From assembly GCA_035471925.1 (NCBI GenBank), contig DATIPO010000053.1:1-64000 (forward strand): a stretch of 64,000 bases of DNA. Reading direction: 5' to 3'. This document shows positions 39,653-50,842 of the stretch, in pieces. This DNA comes from JANQFM01 sp035471925 (GTDB taxonomy: Bacteria > Acidobacteriota > UBA6911 > RPQK01 > DATIPO01). A program made the translations under genes and the position numbers. The notes below the pieces were generated by a model. That model did no database searches. It was given only the letters and a program-made list of their open reading frames with translations, and was not told the origin of the DNA. Each line of letters opens with the position of its first letter. Positions within the stretch are counted from its first letter, which is position 1.

Positions 39653-42103
39653 ATGGCTGAAAAGGCTAAAATTCTGAGAGACGCCTTGCTCGACGAGGAG
39701 GGCAATTACAACGCCGACAAGATCAAGGTTTTGGAGGGCTTGGAAGCCGTCCGCAAGCGTCCTGCCATGTACATCGGTTCGACCGGTTTGCAGGGCCTCC
39801 ATCATTTGGTTTACGAAGTGGTCGACAACTCGGTGGACGAGGCCCTGGCAGGCTACTGCGATGCCATCGAGGTGAGCATCCACGAGAACGGGTCGGTGAC
39901 GGTGCTTGACGACGGCCGCGGCATTCCCGTCGACCTCCATCCCGGCAAGGGCATCCCGGCCGCCCAGGTGGTCATGACCGTCCTTCACGCTGGAGGCAAG
40001 TTCGACAGCGACACCTACAAGGTGTCAGGTGGATTGCACGGCGTGGGCGTCTCCGTCGTCAACGGTCTCTCGGAGTGGCTTGATCTGGAAATCTGGCGCA
40101 AGGGCAAGACCTACAAGCAGAGCTACTCGCGGGGTGTCCCCACAAGTCCCTTCCAAGAGGAAGGGCCTACCCAACGGCGGGGCACCAAGATCACCTTCAT
40201 GCCCGACGACCTGATTTTCGAATCGCTGGACTTCCATTTCGATACGCTGGTGCAGCGCATGCGTGAGATGGCTTTCCTCAACTCGGGACTGTCCATCACT
40301 ATTGAGGACGAGCGCAGCGACGAACGCCACACCTTCCAATACGACGGCGGCATCCGCGACTTCGTGGAGTACCTCAACAAGAACGAAACGGTGCTTCACG
40401 AGCCGGTCCATCTCTCGGACGAGCGCGAAGACATGCAGGTGGAAGTGGCCCTGCAGTACAACAACAGCTACCACGAAAAGCTCTTCTCCTTCGCCAACAC
40501 CATCAACACGGTGGAAGGGGGAACTCATCTGAGCGGATTCCGCACCGCCCTGACCCGGGTGGTCAACGTTTTCGCCTCCCAGCACAAGGGCTTCAAGGAC
40601 CTCAAGCGCAACCTGAGCGGCGAAGACCTTCGGGAAGGGCTGACGGCGGTGGTCAGCGTCAAGCTCTCCGAACCTCAGTTCGAGGGGCAGACCAAGGCCA
40701 AGCTGGGCAACAGTGAGGCCAAAGGCATCGTCGACCGCATCTGCAACGAGCTCCTGACCATCCACTTCGAAGAGAATCCATCGGTCATCAAGATGATCGT
40801 CGAGAAGGCCGTCGAAGCCGCCCGGGCCCGCGATGCGGCCCGCAAAGCCCGTGACCTGACTCGCCGCAAGGGCGCTCTCGACAACCTGCAGTTGCCCGGA
40901 AAACTGGCCGACTGCCAGGAGCGCGATCCTTCCCAGGCCGAACTCTACATCGTGGAGGGCGACTCGGCGGGAGGATCGGCCAAACAGGGCCGCGACCGGC
41001 GCTTCCAGGCCATCCTGCCCATCAAGGGAAAGATCCTCAACATCGAGAAGGCCCGCCTCGACAAGATGCTCAGCAACGACGAAGTCACCACCATGATCTC
41101 GGCCATCGGGGCCGGCATCGGCGAGGAGGATTTCGACCTCTCCAAGCTGCGCTATCACAAGATCATCATCATGACTGACGCCGACGTGGACGGCAGCCAC
41201 ATCCGCACCCTGTTGCTGACCTTCTTCTTCCGGCAGATGACCGAACTGATCAAGCACGGCCATATCTGCATCGCCCAGCCGCCTCTCTTCGGCATCAAAC
41301 GGGGCAAATCGGAACTCTACTTTCAGAACGAGGCCAGGCTCAACGACTTCCTCATGCAGCGCGCCACCGAAGGCCTCAAGGTCCGCTTGCCGGACAAGGA
41401 TCTGGAATGGGAGGGCGAGGCCCTGATCGAGAAGATGAAGCTGCTGGTCGATTATTCCGAGCGCCGCGCCCGCATGGCGTCGCGGCTGGGCTCGGCCTCC
41501 GTGTTGCGCCACCTGCTCCGCCATTTGGAGGAAAACCTGCAGCTTCGCCTCGACCGCCAGAGCCTCAAGGACTTTTTCCGCGATGAAGAGAAGCTGATGA
41601 CTCTGGGACGGGCCGTGGCCAAGGAGGAAGAGAAGATCGAACTGCTGCCCGACGGCGAAGGCGGACTCATGCAGGTGCGACTGACGGCCGGCAGCGGATC
41701 GCCTTCCTACATCCGCAGCGACATGCTGGGCTCCGACGACTTCCGCAGTCTGGTGCGGCTCGATTCCCAGTTGGCCGCCTTTCATGAATCACCGGCCGTG
41801 ATTCACCGCGACAACGGCGAGACTGAGCAGTATCAGGACCCCGTCGAGCTGGCCAAGGCCGTCTCCGAGGCCGGCCGCAAGGGGCTGGGGGCCATTCAGC
41901 GCTACAAGGGCCTTGGGGAGATGAATCCCGACCAGTTGTGGAAGACCACCATGGACCCTGAGCGGCGCACGCTGCTCAAAGTCAACATCGAAGACGCCAT
42001 CGCCACCGACGAGATGTTCACCTTGCTGATGGGCGACCAAGTGGAGCCCCGCCGCGACTTCATCCAGGAAAACGCGCTCAATGTGCGCAATCTCGACATC
42101 TAG
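39653..42103 (+). CDS. gyrB: DNA gyrase subunit B
   Basis: An 816-residue ATPase subunit. The GHKL ATP site has VDNSVDEALAGYCD, VLDDGRGIPVDLH and SGGLHGVGVSVVNGLS. The Toprim domain has IVEGDSAGGSAKQGRDRRFQ and IIMTDADVDGSHIRTL. The C terminus ends RRDFIQENALNVRNLDI, as in GyrB. With gyrA it introduces negative supercoils. The position behind dnaN is classic. GGAGGAG and GGAG stand before the ATG. Confidence 0.98.
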   Translation: MAEKAKILRDALLDEEGNYNADKIKVLEGLEAVRKRPAMYIGSTGLQGLHHLVYEVVDNSVDEALAGYCDAIEVSIHENGSVTVLDDGRGIPVDLHPGKGIPAAQVVMTVLHAGGKFDSDTYKVSGGLHGVGVSVVNGLSEWLDLEIWRKGKTYKQSYSRGVPTSPFQEEGPTQRRGTKITFMPDDLIFESLDFHFDTLVQRMREMAFLNSGLSITIEDERSDERHTFQYDGGIRDFVEYLNKNETVLHEPVHLSDEREDMQVEVALQYNNSYHEKLFSFANTINTVEGGTHLSGFRTALTRVVNVFASQHKGFKDLKRNLSGEDLREGLTAVVSVKLSEPQFEGQTKAKLGNSEAKGIVDRICNELLTIHFEENPSVIKMIVEKAVEAARARDAARKARDLTRRKGALDNLQLPGKLADCQERDPSQAELYIVEGDSAGGSAKQGRDRRFQAILPIKGKILNIEKARLDKMLSNDEVTTMISAIGAGIGEEDFDLSKLRYHKIIIMTDADVDGSHIRTLLLTFFFRQMTELIKHGHICIAQPPLFGIKRGKSELYFQNEARLNDFLMQRATEGLKVRLPDKDLEWEGEALIEKMKLLVDYSERRARMASRLGSASVLRHLLRHLEENLQLRLDRQSLKDFFRDEEKLMTLGRAVAKEEEKIELLPDGEGGLMQVRLTAGSGSPSYIRSDMLGSDDFRSLVRLDSQLAAFHESPAVIHRDNGETEQYQDPVELAKAVSEAGRKGLGAIQRYKGLGEMNPDQLWKTTMDPERRTLLKVNIEDAIATDEMFTLLMGDQVEPRRDFIQENALNVRNLDI

Positions 42104-42255
42104 CGGCTTCGCAAGGTCCAACCTCCAACCACCAATTCCCAAGGGAGGATGGGCCAGAACTTGCAGCCGCGAATGAGGCCTCGGCTCTCCTTGTGAGCTG
42201 GACAGTCGGGAATGTTGTGAGTTGGAAAATTTGGGAATTGGGAAATTGAAACGAT

Positions 42256-44845
<2,590 letters not shown>

Positions 44846-44859
<14 letters not shown>

Positions 44860-45667
44860 GCGTCAGTGGCTGGGGTGGGTTCGCCTGGCGCCGGTGGCGC
44901 TGGCGGCCATGGCGGTCTGGGCCAGTTGGGAAGGCCAGAACGAGGTGTGGCTCCAAGTCAGCCGGGCCAAGGAAACCTGGCGCCAGGGGAATCCCGGCCA
45001 AGCCATCGACATCTACCGCTCCATCTACGAACGCTATCCCGACAGCCGCTACACCCCCGAGGTGCTGTGGGAACTCGCCACCCTCCACTACTTGCAGGAA
45101 GGTGAGGCTGATCTGGCGGCCCACTACTTCGGCGTCCTGGGAGGCCACTATCCAGCTCACCCTCTGGCCTCCAAGGCGCTCTACCGCCAGGGCGAGATTT
45201 ACGAAAAAGACCTCGACGACAACCGCAGGGCCGTACAGATCTGGCAGAGTCTGCTGCAGCGGGCCGGACTGCAGGCCGAGGAGCGCCAGCACGTCCTGCT
45301 CAGTCTGGCGTCGGCCTACTACAAGACCGAGCATTTTGAGCAAGCCCGCCAATGCTTGGAAGACCTGTTGTCGCAGGCCAAGGGGGGAGAGACGGCTCAA
45401 CGCGCCCGAGTCCTGGCCGGGACCATCGACCAATTGCTGAGCCGCTACCAGCGCTCGGTCGACGTCCTGCAAGAAGTGCTGCGCTATCCCGACTGTCCCG
45501 ATTGCCGGCTGCAGGCCCAACTGGCGCTGATTCAGAGCTACGAGTTTCTCGACCGCCTTCCCCAGGCCCTGCAAGTGGCCCGCGAGATCCCGTCCGAACG
45601 CTTCCCCGCTGAAATGAAGGCCGATTTGATCGCGCGGCTGCGCGACAAGCAGCGGCTGGACCCCTGA
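44846..45667 (+). CDS. TPR-repeat membrane-anchored protein
   Basis: A 273-residue protein from ATG 44846, which overlaps the gyrA stop by 14 bp. An N-terminal hydrophobic helix (VRLAPVALAAMAVWASW) is probably an anchor; no lipobox is seen. The rest is a chain of about six tetratricopeptide-like helical hairpins, e.g. AKETWRQGNPGQAIDIYRSI and LASAYYKTEHFEQARQCLED. This resembles BamD/YbgF-type scaffold proteins, but nothing identifies the partner. CPDC near residue 217 is a possible thiol pair. Confidence 0.72.
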
Positions 45668-45697
45668 AGAGCTCCCCCTTGACGAAAATATTTCGTG

Positions 45698-45703
45698 TAT
45701 AAT
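45698..45703 (+). promoter_or_regulatory. -10 box upstream of rpmG
   Basis: A perfect TATAAT lies 26 bp before the rpmG start. TTGACG at 45679-45684 is only 13 bp away, shorter than the usual 16-18 bp spacer, so the -35 assignment is doubtful. Confidence 0.45.
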
Positions 45704-45729
45704 CTCGGATTCCATCAAGGAGAGGAATC

Positions 45730-45894
45730 ATGGCTAAGAGAGACGGCAAGCGCATTACGGTCAAGATGAAGAGCACGGAAAGCCCCTACCGCTATTCCAC
45801 CCGCAAGAGCAAGCTCAATACGCCCAGCCGGCTGGAATTGAAGAAGTACGACCCGGTGCTGCGCAAGCACGTGGTCTTCAAGGAAGAAAAATAA
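45730..45894 (+). CDS. rpmG: Ribosomal protein bL33 (cysteine-free form)
   Basis: A 54-residue protein, MAKRDGKRITVKMKSTE at the start and LELKKYDPVLRKHVVFKEEK at the end, matching bL33. The zinc-binding cysteines of other bL33 forms are absent, so this is the zinc-independent form used under zinc limitation in some bacteria or as the only form in others. AAGGAGAGG stands just before the ATG. Confidence 0.93.
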   Translation: MAKRDGKRITVKMKSTESPYRYSTRKSKLNTPSRLELKKYDPVLRKHVVFKEEK

Positions 45895-45925
45895 CGGCCT
45901 CAGGATCGATCCTTGTTCGCCGGTC

Positions 45926-47950
45926 TCAGGCGCAGGGACTTTTCTCGACTTCCACGCGGGCGTCGTTGAAACAGGCGCCCCCACCCACTTCGCTGACGTG
46001 ATCAGGGCACAGGGCCACCGCCGTGAAGCCGTTCAGCGAGGCCTTCTTCCAAGCGCCTTTGGGCAGCACGGCCACTCCCCGCCGGACTTTGCCGCTCAGG
46101 CTTAGCCGGCATTCCACCTCTCCCCGCTCATTGAAGATCCTCACCCGATCGTCCTCGGCCAGCCCGCGCGAGGCGGCGTCTTGCGGATGCAGCGTCAACC
46201 GCAGTTCGGGATAGTTGAACTCACCCAGGGTGCTGGTGATCATTTTGTTGGTGGCGGGTGAAATCAGCGCCAGGGGATAGTCCTCGTCCTGAGGCCGAAT
46301 CCAGTGGTAGGGTCGGGTGCCCAATTGGGGAGGAGCCAGATGGATCTTGCCGTCCTCGGTCCCGGGTCGGACGTCCATCATCTGCACCGGACCCAGGCGG
46401 TCGCCGTTGCCGGAGAAGGACAGCCGATGTCCCCGTCCGCTGAGTACGTCCTCGACCTCGACAGGTCCGGCCGCGGGGCTGAAGAGGTGGCGGGCCGTGC
46501 GTTCCTGTAATCGCTGCGAGTCCCACTGAAAGCAGGCATCTTTCAGCCCCATGGCGCGTCCCAGGCGCAGGAAGACCTCTTGATTGGGCAGTGCCTCTCC
46601 CCTGGCCTCCACAACGGGCCTGGCGGCACCCACCCGATAGAGGCCGTAGCCCCTTCGGAGATCGTGATGCTCGAGAAACGTGGTGGCCGGCAAGACCAGG
46701 TCGGCCCAGCGGCAACTGTCGGTCATGACCTGCTCGTGGACCACGGTAAAGAGGTCGTCCCGGTTCAGTCCTCTCTCCACCGCCCGCTGATCGGGGACAG
46801 TGGCCATCGGGTTGCAGTTGTAGACGAAAAGCGACTGGATGGGAGGCTCAAGTTTGGGATCGGTCAGATGCCGTCCTAAAGGGGTCATGTTGAGTTCCCT
46901 GGTCTCCCAGGGGATGGAGCCGAAGACCCCTTCCCAGTCGAGTTGGACGCCCGCGCCGTTGCTGAGGGTGTAGCCTCCGCCGCGCTGTCCGAACTTGCCC
47001 AACAGGGCTGGCATGGAGAGGATGGCGGCAATGGCCTGGCCGCCGTTGCGGTTGCGTTCCACGCCCCAACCGCAGCGCACCAGCGCCGGATCGCGCTGAG
47101 CGTACTCGCGGGCAAGCTTTTCGATGTCCTCCTCCGCCACCCCGCTGGCCTGGGAGGCCTTAGACAGAGTCCAGGACTTGGCCGCTTGCCGAACCACCTG
47201 GGCGTCCACAACTTGCCCTTCCACGAAGGTGTCATCCAGACAACCCCACAAATCCCAGCAGCGGATCATGGAAAGCGCCAACGGAAGATCGGCTCCGGGC
47301 AACACCGGCAAATGCAGGTCGATCTCGCGGTCGCTGAAGTGACGCTGAGGATCGACCGCCGCGATGAAGGCCCCGCGTTTCTTGGCCTTCTTGAGAAAGG
47401 GGATCAGGTGGATGTGCGAGACTTTGGGATTGACGCCCCAAAGCAAGATGAAGCGGGCCTTGGGAAAGTCCTCATAAGCCACGCCGGGCATGTTCCCGTA
47501 GAGTCCCTTCTGGACGGCCCCGGCGGGAGCGGCGCAGAGCGTCCGCAGCAGGCGCGAGGCGCCCAGCCGCGCGAAGAGGACGCGGTCGATGCCGCCGTCG
47601 CTGAGAAAACCGTTGGAGCCGCCGTAGTGGTAGGGAAGGATGGCCTCTCCGCCCCAGCGCCCGATGATGTCCTGCCAGCGCCCGGCGATTTCGTCCACCG
47701 CCTCCTGCCAGGAAATGGCCTGGAACTGGCCCGACCCCTTGGGACCGCTGCGGCGCAGAGGACGCAGCACCCGGTCGCGATGCTCGAGGCGGCGGTCGAA
47801 GCGGGCCACCTTGGAGCAGATGAATCCCCCAGTTGAGGGGTCAGCGCCGGCTCCGATACGTTTGACCCGGCCGTCCTCGACTTCCACCTCCAAGGCGCAG
47901 GTGTCGGGACAATCCATCACGCAGGTTGTTGGCTCTTTGCGGATGCTCAT
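45926..47950 (-). CDS. Molybdopterin-dependent oxidoreductase (DMSO reductase family)
   Basis: A 674-residue enzyme from ATG 47950, which has GGAGG 3 nt away. The N-terminal iron-sulfur motif is TTCVMDCPDTCALEVEVE then GGFICSKVARF, four cysteines for a 4Fe-4S cluster. Cofactor-binding stretches include YHYGGSNGFLSDGGIDRVLF, FILLWGVNPKVSHIHL and VYNCNPMATVPDQ. The C-terminal MopD-binding domain has ALISPATNKMITSTLGEFNY. No Tat signal is evident, so it is cytosolic. No electron-transfer or membrane subunit is adjacent, so the donor and substrate are unknown. Confidence 0.85.
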   Translation of the reverse strand: MSIRKEPTTCVMDCPDTCALEVEVEDGRVKRIGAGADPSTGGFICSKVARFDRRLEHRDRVLRPLRRSGPKGSGQFQAISWQEAVDEIAGRWQDIIGRWGGEAILPYHYGGSNGFLSDGGIDRVLFARLGASRLLRTLCAAPAGAVQKGLYGNMPGVAYEDFPKARFILLWGVNPKVSHIHLIPFLKKAKKRGAFIAAVDPQRHFSDREIDLHLPVLPGADLPLALSMIRCWDLWGCLDDTFVEGQVVDAQVVRQAAKSWTLSKASQASGVAEEDIEKLAREYAQRDPALVRCGWGVERNRNGGQAIAAILSMPALLGKFGQRGGGYTLSNGAGVQLDWEGVFGSIPWETRELNMTPLGRHLTDPKLEPPIQSLFVYNCNPMATVPDQRAVERGLNRDDLFTVVHEQVMTDSCRWADLVLPATTFLEHHDLRRGYGLYRVGAARPVVEARGEALPNQEVFLRLGRAMGLKDACFQWDSQRLQERTARHLFSPAAGPVEVEDVLSGRGHRLSFSGNGDRLGPVQMMDVRPGTEDGKIHLAPPQLGTRPYHWIRPQDEDYPLALISPATNKMITSTLGEFNYPELRLTLHPQDAASRGLAEDDRVRIFNERGEVECRLSLSGKVRRGVAVLPKGAWKKASLNGFTAVALCPDHVSEVGGGACFNDARVEVEKSPCA

Positions 47951-48049
47951 CAGTCCTCCTGGGGCAGCCCTCATCATAAGGCAAAACGCCCCCGCTCCCC
48001 CAAGATCCACTTGAGCGCGGGGCATGGAACCAAAAAAGAAAAAAAGAAC

Positions 48050-48092
48050 TTGACGGAACTCTACGCTCGTAGTAGCGTATCTACAGACGTAG
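48050..48092 (+). promoter_or_regulatory. BlaI-type double operator overlapping the promoter
   Basis: Two palindromes with the same plan, CTAC-N4-GTAG, lie at 48061-48072 and 48081-48092, centred 20 bp apart (two helical turns). This is the core of the BlaI/MecI operator (TACTACANNTGTAGTA). A TTGACG (48050-48055) is a likely -35, with the first palindrome in the spacer and the second over the start region. It predicts autorepression of the blaI-M56 operon. Confidence 0.75.
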
Positions 48093-48106
48093 AAAGGTTG
48101 AACGGC

Positions 48107-48520
48107 ATGACCTCCAAAAACGACATTCCCGATTTAGGACCTTTGGAATTCACCTTGGTCCGGCTGCTTTGGAAGAGTGGCCCGGCCAGTGCCCGCCAGA
48201 TCCTGGAGCGCTACAACGCCCGCAGCGACAAGCCTCTGGCCTATACCACCGTGATGACGCTGCTGACGCGGCTCTCGGAGAAGGGCGTCCTGGACGTCGA
48301 CCGTTCCCGCCAGCCCTTCCAGTTTACGGCCCGTGTCAGCCGCGAGCAGTTGCTGCGTCAGCGGGTGCACGACTTCGTCGACCTGTTTTTCGAGGGCCAA
48401 CCCCTGGAGTTGGCCATGAGGCTGGTGGAAGACACCCGCCTGAGCCAAGAAGAGATCCGCCGCCTGGAAGACATGCTGGAGCGGCACAAAGCGGAAAGAG
48501 AGGAAAGCGATGAGTCCTGA
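48107..48520 (+). CDS. BlaI/MecI family transcriptional repressor
   Basis: A 137-residue winged-helix repressor. The N-terminal DLGPLEFTLVRLLWKSGPAS, then AYTTVMTLLTRLSEKGVLDV, is the BlaI DNA-binding pattern. The C-terminal helical dimer part is followed by a charged tail. In the known systems the M56 protease cleaves the repressor to induce the operon. ATG 48107 follows the operator. The gene overlaps the protease gene by 11 bp, so both are coproduced. Confidence 0.9.
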   Translation: MTSKNDIPDLGPLEFTLVRLLWKSGPASARQILERYNARSDKPLAYTTVMTLLTRLSEKGVLDVDRSRQPFQFTARVSREQLLRQRVHDFVDLFFEGQPLELAMRLVEDTRLSQEEIRRLEDMLERHKAEREESDES

Positions 48521-50219
48521 TCAAGCTCAAAGCCTGCTGGCCTGGGTCGGCACCGGCCTCTTTCATGCCACTCTTCTGGCGCTGCTGACCTGGCTCCTGA
48601 CGTCCACTTTGCTGCGGCGCTGCCGCCCGGGACTGAAGGCGCTCTTATGGATGGTGGTGCTGTTCAAGTTTCTGCTGCCTCCGGTGCTGCCTTTGCCGGG
48701 GGAGGTGGCATTCAGCCATTGGGTGTCACAAATCGAGGTCCGGGAGTCGCTCTCCCGGCTTTCAATGTCCGAGGGCGAACCGCTACCCAGGCAGGCAGTT
48801 CCTTTCCAGGAACCAGCCGGGAAGCTGACCCCCCAACGGACCCAGGAGTCCTCTACCTGGTGGAGCTTTTTGCTGACGGCCTACTTTTTGGGGGTCTCAG
48901 CGCTGGCTCTGCGGGCAGGGATTTCTGCTTTGCGTTTTCGACGCTGGCTCGTCCGCCTTCCCGCCGCGGAGGGAAGGCTGGCCGAGCAAGTCGGGCAAGC
49001 GGCCCGGCGCCTGAAGCTGAGACGTGTACCGCAGGTTTGCCTGAGCGAGGACGCAACCAGTCCTCTTGTGGCGGGCCTGCTGCGTCCTCATCTGGTGCTT
49101 CCCCGCCGCCTGCTCGATCATCTGGAGCCGCGCGCCCGCGAGGCTCTGATTATTCACGAACTGGCTCACATCCGGCGCGGCGACCTGTGGTTGAGGGCGT
49201 TGCGTAATCTGGCCCGCTTGCTGCTCTTTTTCTGGCCGCCCCTGTGGTGGGTGTGCCGGCGCTTGGAGCGGTCGGCCGAGATGGCCTGCGACCATTGGGC
49301 GCTGGCCCTATCGGGAGTGAGCCCGTCCACCTATGCCCGGACGTTGCTGCTGGCCGCCAAGACGGCCGGCGCTCCCAGCCCGGGACTTCGACAACTGGCG
49401 TTCGCCTCGCGGCGGCGTCCCTTGGAGGAACGATTCGACATGATTCTCAAACAAAAAGACTGGACCCTTCCGCGGATCTCCTGGCTCAGCCTTCTGTTGC
49501 TGGCGGCGTGGACGGCCTTTGCCTGGGCCGGCTCTGCGGCGGGTCCCGAGCAGGAACAGGAAAAAGAAAAGCCGCGCTCCATCCTGGTGGCCCAACAGTC
49601 GGCAGAGCAGGGCGCCAAAGCCCGCTTCAGACTGAGGGAGACCTCGGCCCAGGCCATGATCGAGTTGGCCGAAGCCCATCCTGAGGCGGACCTCGACGGT
49701 GACGGTAATTTGAGCAAGGAAGAAGTCGCGCACCACTTTGCCGAGCAACGGCGCATGCGCAAGATGGAGGTGATGCGCGATTTCCCAGAGGCCGACCTCA
49801 ACTACGACGGCCAGCTCTCCGACCAGGAACTGAAAGTTTTCGACATGGAACAGCAGGTTCTGGAGGCCAAGGAAAGCCTCCGAGATAATCCTGATTTCCC
49901 CGTCGTCTTCCGGTCCATGCGCATTCCCTCGGCAGGCCCTTGGCTTACGCTGACGGGCAACCAAGCCGTTTACCGGGGCGCCGACGGCGTCTACGTGGTA
50001 GGCCAGGAAGGCGCTAACTTCACCATTACGGAGCGGAGTCCCGCCGGTCGAGGGATGGTGGAGAGCAGAGCATCCTTGGAAAAACTCTTGAAGGAACATC
50101 CGGAAGCAGATCTCGACGGAGACGGCCACATCTCGGCCCAGGAAGCCAAGGCGCTGGTGGCCAAGCTCCAGGAAGGGGCCCGGTTTCTTCGCCTGAAAGA
50201 GAAGAAGGAGAACGACTAG
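48510..50219 (+). CDS. M56 (BlaR1-like) membrane metalloprotease with three EF-hands
   Basis: A 569-residue protein. Membrane segments lie at about 14-32, 42-60, 118-135 and 322-343. The zinc protease motif HELAH is at 216-220, with the third ligand Glu257 in SAEMACDHWA. The usual BlaR1 penicillin-binding sensor domain is missing. Instead, after the last membrane helix come three 12-residue EF-hand loops with Glu at position 12: 394-405 (DLDGDGNLSKEE), 429-440 (DLNYDGQLSDQE) and 534-545 (DLDGDGHISAQE). By BlaR1 topology these would be outside the cytosol. That predicts Ca-dependent control of BlaI cleavage; this is an inference from domain order. The first and third loops have the fullest set of ligands. 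Confidence 0.85.
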   Translation: MSPDQAQSLLAWVGTGLFHATLLALLTWLLTSTLLRRCRPGLKALLWMVVLFKFLLPPVLPLPGEVAFSHWVSQIEVRESLSRLSMSEGEPLPRQAVPFQEPAGKLTPQRTQESSTWWSFLLTAYFLGVSALALRAGISALRFRRWLVRLPAAEGRLAEQVGQAARRLKLRRVPQVCLSEDATSPLVAGLLRPHLVLPRRLLDHLEPRAREALIIHELAHIRRGDLWLRALRNLARLLLFFWPPLWWVCRRLERSAEMACDHWALALSGVSPSTYARTLLLAAKTAGAPSPGLRQLAFASRRRPLEERFDMILKQKDWTLPRISWLSLLLLAAWTAFAWAGSAAGPEQEQEKEKPRSILVAQQSAEQGAKARFRLRETSAQAMIELAEAHPEADLDGDGNLSKEEVAHHFAEQRRMRKMEVMRDFPEADLNYDGQLSDQELKVFDMEQQVLEAKESLRDNPDFPVVFRSMRIPSAGPWLTLTGNQAVYRGADGVYVVGQEGANFTITERSPAGRGMVESRASLEKLLKEHPEADLDGDGHISAQEAKALVAKLQEGARFLRLKEKKEND

Positions 50220-50247
50220 ACAGAAAATCCTCCCCAAAACGGAAGCA

Positions 50248-50279
50248 AGGCGGGTCTTCGGAAGAGCGGAGACCCGCCT
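50248..50279. terminator. Terminator-like 12-bp hairpin between the M56 and sufE genes
   Basis: 50248-50259 pairs with 50268-50279 (12 bp, one G-T) around an 8-nt loop. There is no T run. It separates convergent genes. Confidence 0.5.
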
Positions 50280-50360
50280 CGCCTCCAAATTCAGCCCTTC
50301 CAGACTACAATGCCCTCTCGGCGAAGGGCACACACCCTCAACACTCTATGCCGTCTCCCC

Positions 50361-50828
50361 TCACCCTTCTTGAGCGCCCTGCGCTTCCAGTCGCCGCCGT
50401 CGCTTGCGGGCTTCGTTCTGGACCATGAAGACCATATTGGTCAGACCCATGTTCTTGCCCATCGAGAGCTCTTCTCCGAAGATCTTGTAGACCACGTCTT
50501 GGGGGACTGCGATCACTTCCTCCAGAGGGGCGCCCGAGCAGGACTCCTGCAGAATGCGGGCCATGGCCATGGCCGATATGCCCTGCGGATTCTCCACAGC
50601 GAAGTAGAAGTCCAGGCGCCCGTCAGGGCGGGGGACGGGAAAGACGAAGGCTTCCGACTCGCAGCCCTTGACCCGCCGTTCCTCCTCGAAGGGCCGTCGA
50701 GCCACTTCCTCAGGAACGGGGTTGAAGCTGTCGGCGGTGGCCATGAGCAGCTCGATTCGCGCTGACCGGTCGGGAAAGATAGCCAGATTGTCGATCGTTT
50801 CCTGAAGTTTCTCAGGTATCGGACTCAT
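50361..50828 (-). CDS. sufE: SufE-like cysteine desulfuration protein
   Basis: A 155-residue sulfur acceptor for iron-sulfur cluster assembly. The acceptor Cys56 is in RRVKGCESEAFV, the typical SufE loop, and later ISAMAMARILQESCSG and FGEELSMGKNMGLTNMVFM match the family. It lies 14 bp after the sulfurtransferase gene, so both handle persulfide sulfur. No SufS or SufBCD gene is nearby. The ATG at 50828 is preferred over an upstream in-frame start that lies inside the previous gene. Confidence 0.9.
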   Translation of the reverse strand: MSPIPEKLQETIDNLAIFPDRSARIELLMATADSFNPVPEEVARRPFEEERRVKGCESEAFVFPVPRPDGRLDFYFAVENPQGISAMAMARILQESCSGAPLEEVIAVPQDVVYKIFGEELSMGKNMGLTNMVFMVQNEARKRRRRLEAQGAQEG

Positions 50829-50842
50829 GGAAAACGGCCTCG

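Noticed and set aside
42104..42255. Another copy of the intergenic repeat family (reverse strand AAGTTCTGGCCC)
   Set aside because: Only about 12 bases resemble the family and the order of blocks is not kept.
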